In this document: positions 63,637 through 64,000 of the stretch, one piece after another
Numbering within the stretch: the stretch's first letter is position 1
How the letters are laid out: every line of letters begins with the position of its first letter
Origin: Streptomyces sp. CBMA152
Lineage (GTDB): Bacteria; Actinomycetota; Actinomycetes; Streptomycetales; Streptomycetaceae
Length of the DNA: 64,000 nt
Assembly: GCF_014596475.1 (NCBI RefSeq)
Contig: NZ_MECJ01000018.1
Span: 1-64,000 of the forward strand
Reading direction: 5' to 3'
The notes under the pieces: model-generated
Seen by the model: the letters and a program-made list of their open reading frames with translations, nothing else
Database searches by the model: none
What the model was told of the DNA's origin: nothing
Translations under genes and position numbers: made by a program

Positions 63637-64000
63637 GTGACCGACGCGTGGCAGCGCATCGAGACATGGCTGCGTGCCCATGCCCCCGCGTCGTGCGCCT
63701 CCCTTGAGTCGGGCGCCTCGCAGGAGGAGATCAGCAGTGCAGAGGGGGCGCTCGGGGTCAGGATTCCGGCCGATCTGAAGGCCTTATGGGTCCTGCGCGA
63801 CGGTGTCCGTATCGTGCGGGGCGAGGCGTTCCTTATGGACAATGCGCGGCTCATTGGCATTGCTCAGGTCGTCGAGCTTCACGGGTACTGGGGGAAGAAC
63901 TACGATTTCCGCGACGACCCGGACGAACCGAGCGATCTGTGGGATCACCACTGGATCCCCGTATGTACGCTGGAGGAACACAACTGGGCGAACGGCCTGT
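63637..64000 (+). CDS. SMI1/KNR4-family protein (3' end outside window)
   Basis: Partial, at least 121 aa. SMI1/KNR4 (SUKH) features: helix VTDAWQRIETWLR, SLESGASQEEISSAEGALGVRIPADLKALWVLRDG, and DHHWIPV. SUKH proteins often serve as toxin immunity or substrate-binding proteins. It starts near a GTG at 63637 in a frame that is otherwise open from the preceding stop. It follows the pyrophosphokinase gene by about 130 bp. Confidence 0.75.
   Translation, partial: MTDAWQRIETWLRAHAPASCASLESGASQEEISSAEGALGVRIPADLKALWVLRDGVRIVRGEAFLMDNARLIGIAQVVELHGYWGKNYDFRDDPDEPSDLWDHHWIPVCTLEEHNWANGL

Overview
The window is high-GC actinobacterial DNA, almost certainly from a Streptomyces chromosome. The reasons are very strong GC bias at third codon positions, GTG starts, 4-nt ATGA/GTGA gene overlaps, Tat-exported lectin-tagged glycosidases, a type I polyketide synthase, a HelR rifamycin-protection gene and many single-component regulators. 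No rRNA, tRNA or CRISPR array was seen. The content is accessory in character: few housekeeping genes, many regulator/enzyme pairs, and several gene fragments.

Layout. 1-4013: end of a kdp potassium-transport operon (kdpC, kdpE, kdpD). 4187-8323: SDR enzymes, a LysR regulator, a PPOX-type flavoenzyme and a methyltransferase. 8324-9412: gene-poor, with remnants. 9413-11489: an epoxide-hydrolase-like enzyme, a 64-aa protein and a CGNR regulator, each preceded by a shared TCACY-N9-GGTGA palindrome. 11564-16675: divergent secreted alpha- and beta-galactosidases with ricin-type lectin domains, then a Tat-exported deaminase. 16882-20665: a DUF89 phosphatase-like protein, an HNH nuclease and a three-gene set resembling type VII secretion substrates. 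20921-29077: an unrecognised sugar-handling cluster made of two APH-fold kinases, three glycosyltransferases of different families, a PIG-L deacetylase, a nucleotide-kinase-like protein, small proteins and an XRE regulator. 29347-30218: scar of a mobile element (broken mobilization gene) abutting a TetR fragment. 30287-36541: orphan PKS with architecture AL-ACP-KS-AT-DH-KR-ACP-TE. 36627-42914: SDR/MarR pair, a second-copy-type enolase with a MarR regulator and a 13-bp tandem repeat array, and an alpha/beta hydrolase. 43030-48871: three VOC proteins, a P1B-type metal ATPase with ferredoxin and ArsR regulator, and an SH3 secreted protein. 49104-54748: a Clp_N/HTH regulator with two operator palindromes, a hydrolase, a YbaK-like protein, ThpR, and HelR with a rifamycin-associated element. 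54749-64000: tandem secreted paralogs, a split Clp_N/HTH system with a triple operator facing an FAD monooxygenase, a GT1 glycosyltransferase, a Cys-nucleophile hydrolase, a secreted alarmone (ATP pyrophosphokinase-like) synthetase and a partial SMI1/KNR4 gene.

The candidates for undescribed biology are: (i) the 20.9-29.1 kb saccharide cluster with a long intergenic hairpin; (ii) the Clp_N-plus-HTH regulators, seen once fused and once split, both with GTCA...TGAC operators laid over apparently leaderless promoters; (iii) the CGNR regulator and its three-site local regulon; (iv) the orphan single-module PKS whose TetR regulator seems to have been decapitated by a mobile-element scar. All functional statements are inferred from sequence alone; no database search was possible.
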